Below are positions 6,675-9,098 of a stretch of 9,098 nt of DNA, one piece after another (the first letter of the stretch is position 1; each line of letters starts with the position of its first letter). The notes beneath the pieces are model-generated. The model saw only the letters and a program-made list of their open reading frames with translations, was not told the DNA's origin and ran no database searches. The stretch lies in assembly GCA_902783915.1 (NCBI GenBank), contig CACZSX010000019.1, positions 1 to 9,098 on the forward strand, in the 5' to 3' direction. Both the position numbers and the translations under genes were made by a program. The DNA is from an uncultured Erysipelotrichaceae bacterium (lineage in GTDB: Bacteria > Bacillota_I > Bacilli_A > RF39 > UBA660).

Positions 6675-6992
6675 ATGTGTAGTAATGCGGATCTATTATC
6701 AATAATTGGTATTGCTAAAAAAGTATTATTTGTTTTACAAATAGCTATACCAATAGCTTTATTAATATTTGGTACAATTGATTTAGGTAAGGCAGTAATG
6801 GCTGGAGATGAAAAAGAAATTAAAACAGCTATAAATCTACTTATTAAGAGAGTTGTAGCAGCAGTTGCTGTATTCCTACTAGTTTTACTTGTTTCAATAG
6901 TAACAGGATGGGTAGGCGGAACTGAATGGAAAGCTTGCTGGTCATCAGCTAGTACTAATGTGAAGATTAACCCAATAAATTCAATAGGATAA
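6675..6992 (+). CDS. Small two-helix VirB2/TrbC-like membrane protein (conjugation-type pilin candidate)
   Basis: 105 residues. Two hydrophobic helices (about 16-35 and 58-80) are joined by a charged loop (GKAVMAGDEKEIK, then KR before helix 2). This hairpin shape with a basic/acidic cytoplasmic loop is that of VirB2/TrbC pilins, including the pilin-like proteins paired with a large membrane protein in mycoplasma conjugative elements. Both ends would face outward, and Cys2 and Cys88 could pair. No clear cleavable signal peptide is seen. AAGGAGG (6661-6667) lies seven bases before the ATG at 6675; an ATG at 6671 gives only three codons. It has its own promoter and an immediate terminator, so it should be made in excess of its neighbours. 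A small holin-like or accessory membrane protein cannot be excluded. Confidence 0.6.
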   Translation: MCSNADLLSIIGIAKKVLFVLQIAIPIALLIFGTIDLGKAVMAGDEKEIKTAINLLIKRVVAAVAVFLLVLLVSIVTGWVGGTEWKACWSSASTNVKINPINSIG

Positions 6993-7017
6993 AAAATGCA
7001 TTAAATGCATTTTTTTT
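6991..7017 (+). terminator. Rho-independent terminator after the VirB2-like gene
   Basis: AAAAAATGCA (6991-7000) pairs perfectly with TGCATTTTTT (7006-7015) around a five-base loop, and the T run continues to 7017. The hairpin starts inside the TAA stop (6990-6992). It separates abundant small-protein expression from the large gene that follows; partial read-through is plausible. Confidence 0.7.
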
Positions 7018-7037
7018 ATTGTATAACTATTTATTTA

Positions 7038-7093
7038 ATCACTATTTTGTGATAAAATGTTTATGTATATATTGCACTTTTTTGTGTGCAATA
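7038..7093 (+). promoter_or_regulatory. Two small hairpins in the leader of the VirB6-like gene
   Basis: ATCAC (7038-7042) pairs with GTGAT (7049-7053) around a six-base loop. TATTGCAC (7070-7077) pairs perfectly with GTGCAATA (7086-7093) around an eight-base loop, mostly T. Neither is followed by a T run, so they are not terminators. The second ends just before the weak ribosome site AAGGATGTGAG and could affect translation or be an operator. TAAAAT (7053-7058) and TATATT (7068-7073) are possible -10 boxes, but no good -35 accompanies them. Confidence 0.35.
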
Positions 7094-7109
7094 AAAAGGA
7101 TGTGAGATA

Positions 7110-9098
7110 ATGATTATTGCAAATATGTATGCAATGGGAACTCAGGTTTCACCAATCATTGAAATATTTAGAAATTTATTCTTTTTTATAGATGGAATAG
7201 TATATAGTCTAATTCCACTTGCATATAATCTTATTTTTAGTTTGTATGATCTTAGTACTCTATTTAGTGATAATGGAGCAGCATTAAGTAAAATAGTTTC
7301 TAATTTAACAACAACGATATATTCTTTTATTGCAATTTTTATGTTTTTTAGAGTTGCGGTTTCACTTTTAACTATGCTTGTTGATCCTGCTTTAATTGAA
7401 GACAAAGAAAAAGGATTGGGAAAAATAGTAATGAATATTGGAATTTGTCTAGTATTGATTGTACTTGTACCAGTGCTCTTTAGGGTTGCAAAAGATATTC
7501 AAACCCGTGCTATGGAAGAGCATTGGATAGAAAAAATAGTAATAGGGGAAGATTTTGGAACTAATGATAGATATACATTGGGTAATGAACTTGCATTATC
7601 CACATGGAGCGTATTTTTAAATCCGGTAGAAGCAAATACTGCAGTTAGTAGTGCATATGATTCAGTATTTAATAATGAGAATAGTACAGGTATTGGTGCT
7701 GTATGGCCAGTAACAAAATTATTTGTTGTTTTAAATGCAACATCAGGTATCCCAATAGTTAGTGATGTTATTGGTAAGATATTTTCTGGTGTAAATGATG
7801 TATTAAATTTGTTTGATGCTGGAACGCATTATCAATTATCATATGTTTGGCTATTATCAACAATTGCAGGTTTTTATGTATTATTTGCACTTTTAAAAAT
7901 GATGATAGATGTAGCATATCGTTCTCTTAAATTTTTTGCATTAGAATTAATATCACCAATTGCAATAATGTCATATATAGATCCAAATTCTGGTAAAAAA
8001 GGTTTGTTTAGCAAATGGACTAAAGAAGTAATCAAAACATACTTATCATTATTTATAAGAATATTTGTTCTTGCACTTGCAACAGTGCTTTTAAGAGCAT
8101 TTAATTTATCAGATATATCTGCTAATAGTATAACTAATTGGACAGGTAATACTTTAGTAGTAAAATTAATGTATGTACTTGCTGCAGCAGCGTTTATTAA
8201 AAGTGCTCCTAAAATGTTTGATGATTTATTTGGAACTACAATGTCTAAAGATAGTGATACTAAGAGTGCACATCAATTATTAGGTGGCTTATTTGGTGGT
8301 GCTGGTACTGGTATAGCTGGTGCTATTGGTGGTGCTGTAGTTGCTAAGGCTACTGGTAAGAGCGCTTTACGAGGTGCATTATCTGGCGGATGGCAAGGTG
8401 CTAAAAAAGGATTTGCTGCTGGTAAAAAAGGCGGAGTAGAAGGAATGGTTGGAGTTGTAGGTGGTGGAATATCTACAATTGAAGATGCAAAGAAAAAATA
8501 TGGTTACTCTGTTGATAAAGCGAAAGAGAGAAGAATTAATCATTATGGAGGAATGGTTGAAGGTGTTGATAGAGCAAAAGGACAAGCTATTTCTGATTTA
8601 GAAGCTAATGGAGAAGCAAAATATCAAGATCTTCTTAGAACTGGTTCAAAATATAATGGACGTCATTATGGTCAAGGATTATCAAGCGATAATAGACTTA
8701 AAAACATAATTAAGAAAAACGCTGGTGGTCTTGCTAGAGATGAAATGCTACACGCCGGTGATGAAGAATACTTAAGACTTAGAAGACTTGTATATAATCA
8801 AAAGAATGGTGAGGCAATGGCTCAAAGAACTATGGAATTAGCGCAAGAAGATTATCAAACTAATAATAGTGCTTATCAAAATTCCGGTGATAAGAGACAG
8901 TATATGACTGATTTTATAACAGAAACAGCTGATAAAAAGATAGATTTATTTGATAATTCAGATCTTCTTACTAGAAAAAATATGGCTATGAATGAATTAG
9001 GTATATCAAAAGAGCAAATTCAACAATGGAAGGATAGCGGTATGACTGATGCTCAAATAGATGCTCAATTTGAAGCAAGTTTTGCAACAAATGTTAGG
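7110..9098 (+). CDS. VirB6/TrbL-like polytopic membrane protein with Gly-rich linker and long soluble tail (3' end outside window)
   Basis: Open for 663 codons with no stop and still open at the window edge. The first 370 residues hold about six or seven membrane helices (roughly 21-47, 67-91, 106-127, 243-264, 274-290, 312-331, 349-366), with an extracytoplasmic-looking region from 130 to 240. The stretch FFALELISPIAIMSYID (275-291), then KGLFSKWTKEVIKTYLSLFI (297-316), is the most VirB6/TrbL-like part: a charged, aromatic-rich segment after a proline-containing helix. Residues 390-453 are strikingly Gly/Ala-rich with interspersed Lys, and from about 455 the protein is hydrophilic and probably helical. 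VirB6 proteins form the inner-membrane channel of type IV secretion systems. Together with the VirB2-like gene upstream, this resembles the conserved pilin/large-membrane-protein pair of Gram-positive and mycoplasma conjugation loci. The start at 7110 is preceded by AAGG at 7096-7099. Assignment is from topology and motif impression, not alignment. Confidence 0.65.
   Translation, partial: MIIANMYAMGTQVSPIIEIFRNLFFFIDGIVYSLIPLAYNLIFSLYDLSTLFSDNGAALSKIVSNLTTTIYSFIAIFMFFRVAVSLLTMLVDPALIEDKEKGLGKIVMNIGICLVLIVLVPVLFRVAKDIQTRAMEEHWIEKIVIGEDFGTNDRYTLGNELALSTWSVFLNPVEANTAVSSAYDSVFNNENSTGIGAVWPVTKLFVVLNATSGIPIVSDVIGKIFSGVNDVLNLFDAGTHYQLSYVWLLSTIAGFYVLFALLKMMIDVAYRSLKFFALELISPIAIMSYIDPNSGKKGLFSKWTKEVIKTYLSLFIRIFVLALATVLLRAFNLSDISANSITNWTGNTLVVKLMYVLAAAAFIKSAPKMFDDLFGTTMSKDSDTKSAHQLLGGLFGGAGTGIAGAIGGAVVAKATGKSALRGALSGGWQGAKKGFAAGKKGGVEGMVGVVGGGISTIEDAKKKYGYSVDKAKERRINHYGGMVEGVDRAKGQAISDLEANGEAKYQDLLRTGSKYNGRHYGQGLSSDNRLKNIIKKNAGGLARDEMLHAGDEEYLRLRRLVYNQKNGEAMAQRTMELAQEDYQTNNSAYQNSGDKRQYMTDFITETADKKIDLFDNSDLLTRKNMAMNELGISKEQIQQWKDSGMTDAQIDAQFEASFATNVR

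Noticed and set aside
7142..7405. Minus-strand open frame of 87 codons
   Set aside because: Antisense to the first membrane helices of the VirB6-like gene, which is open for 663 codons in the + frame.
8379..8585. Minus-strand open frame of 68 codons
   Set aside because: Antisense to the Gly-rich region of the VirB6-like gene; Ser/Phe-rich product is a shadow composition.
1..9098. Mycoplasma genetic code (UGA = Trp)
   Set aside because: Every Trp is encoded by TGG and all genes are intact under the standard code.
1..9098. CRISPR arrays, tRNA or rRNA genes, insertion sequences
   Set aside because: No regularly spaced direct repeats, cloverleaf-like segments or transposase frames were seen; gaps between genes are too short to hide them.

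Overview
The window is AT-rich bacterial DNA. Every supported gene lies on the + strand with short intergenic gaps, and no gene-free stretch exceeds about 120 bases. Strong Shine-Dalgarno sites, near-consensus sigma-A-type promoters, AGA-dominated arginine codons and the lack of any outer-membrane secretin gene suggest a monoderm of the Bacillota, possibly an uncultured, Mollicutes-like Bacilli lineage (inference). All 18 tryptophan codons I counted are TGG, so UGA is not read as Trp at any visible site. All ten visible stop codons are TAA or TAG.

Layout. (a) 1-231: the C-terminal half of a TrmL-like tRNA 2'-O-methyltransferase, probably a chromosomal housekeeping gene. (b) 277-921: a putative lipoprotein of unknown function with its own promoter and terminator. 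(c) 1000-4914: cpaB/rcpC-like, tadA/cpaF-like ATPase, tadB-like and tadC-like genes, an apparent operon for the inner-membrane core of a Tad (Flp-type) pilus or secretion machine. (d) 4993-6618: from a second strong promoter, a 67-residue pilin-like protein, a TadE-like pseudopilin and a CpaE/TadZ-like protein with a degenerate P-loop. (e) 6675-9098: from a third strong promoter, a 105-residue two-helix VirB2-like protein, a terminator, then the first 663 codons of a VirB6/TrbL-like polytopic membrane protein that runs off the window.

How they may work together. TadA would power assembly through the TadB/TadC platform. CpaB and the TadZ-like protein would be accessory and localisation factors. 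The 67-residue protein and the TadE-like protein would be fibre subunits. The next two genes look like the pilin/channel pair of a type IV secretion (conjugation-type) system, a different machine class. Their placement directly after the Tad genes, behind a promoter whose first 13 bases match those of the lipoprotein promoter, is the most interesting aspect. The window may show a composite Tad/T4SS-like surface apparatus, or just two adjacent systems. No prepilin peptidase, VirB4, VirD4 or relaxase gene is visible, so the system is incomplete as seen.
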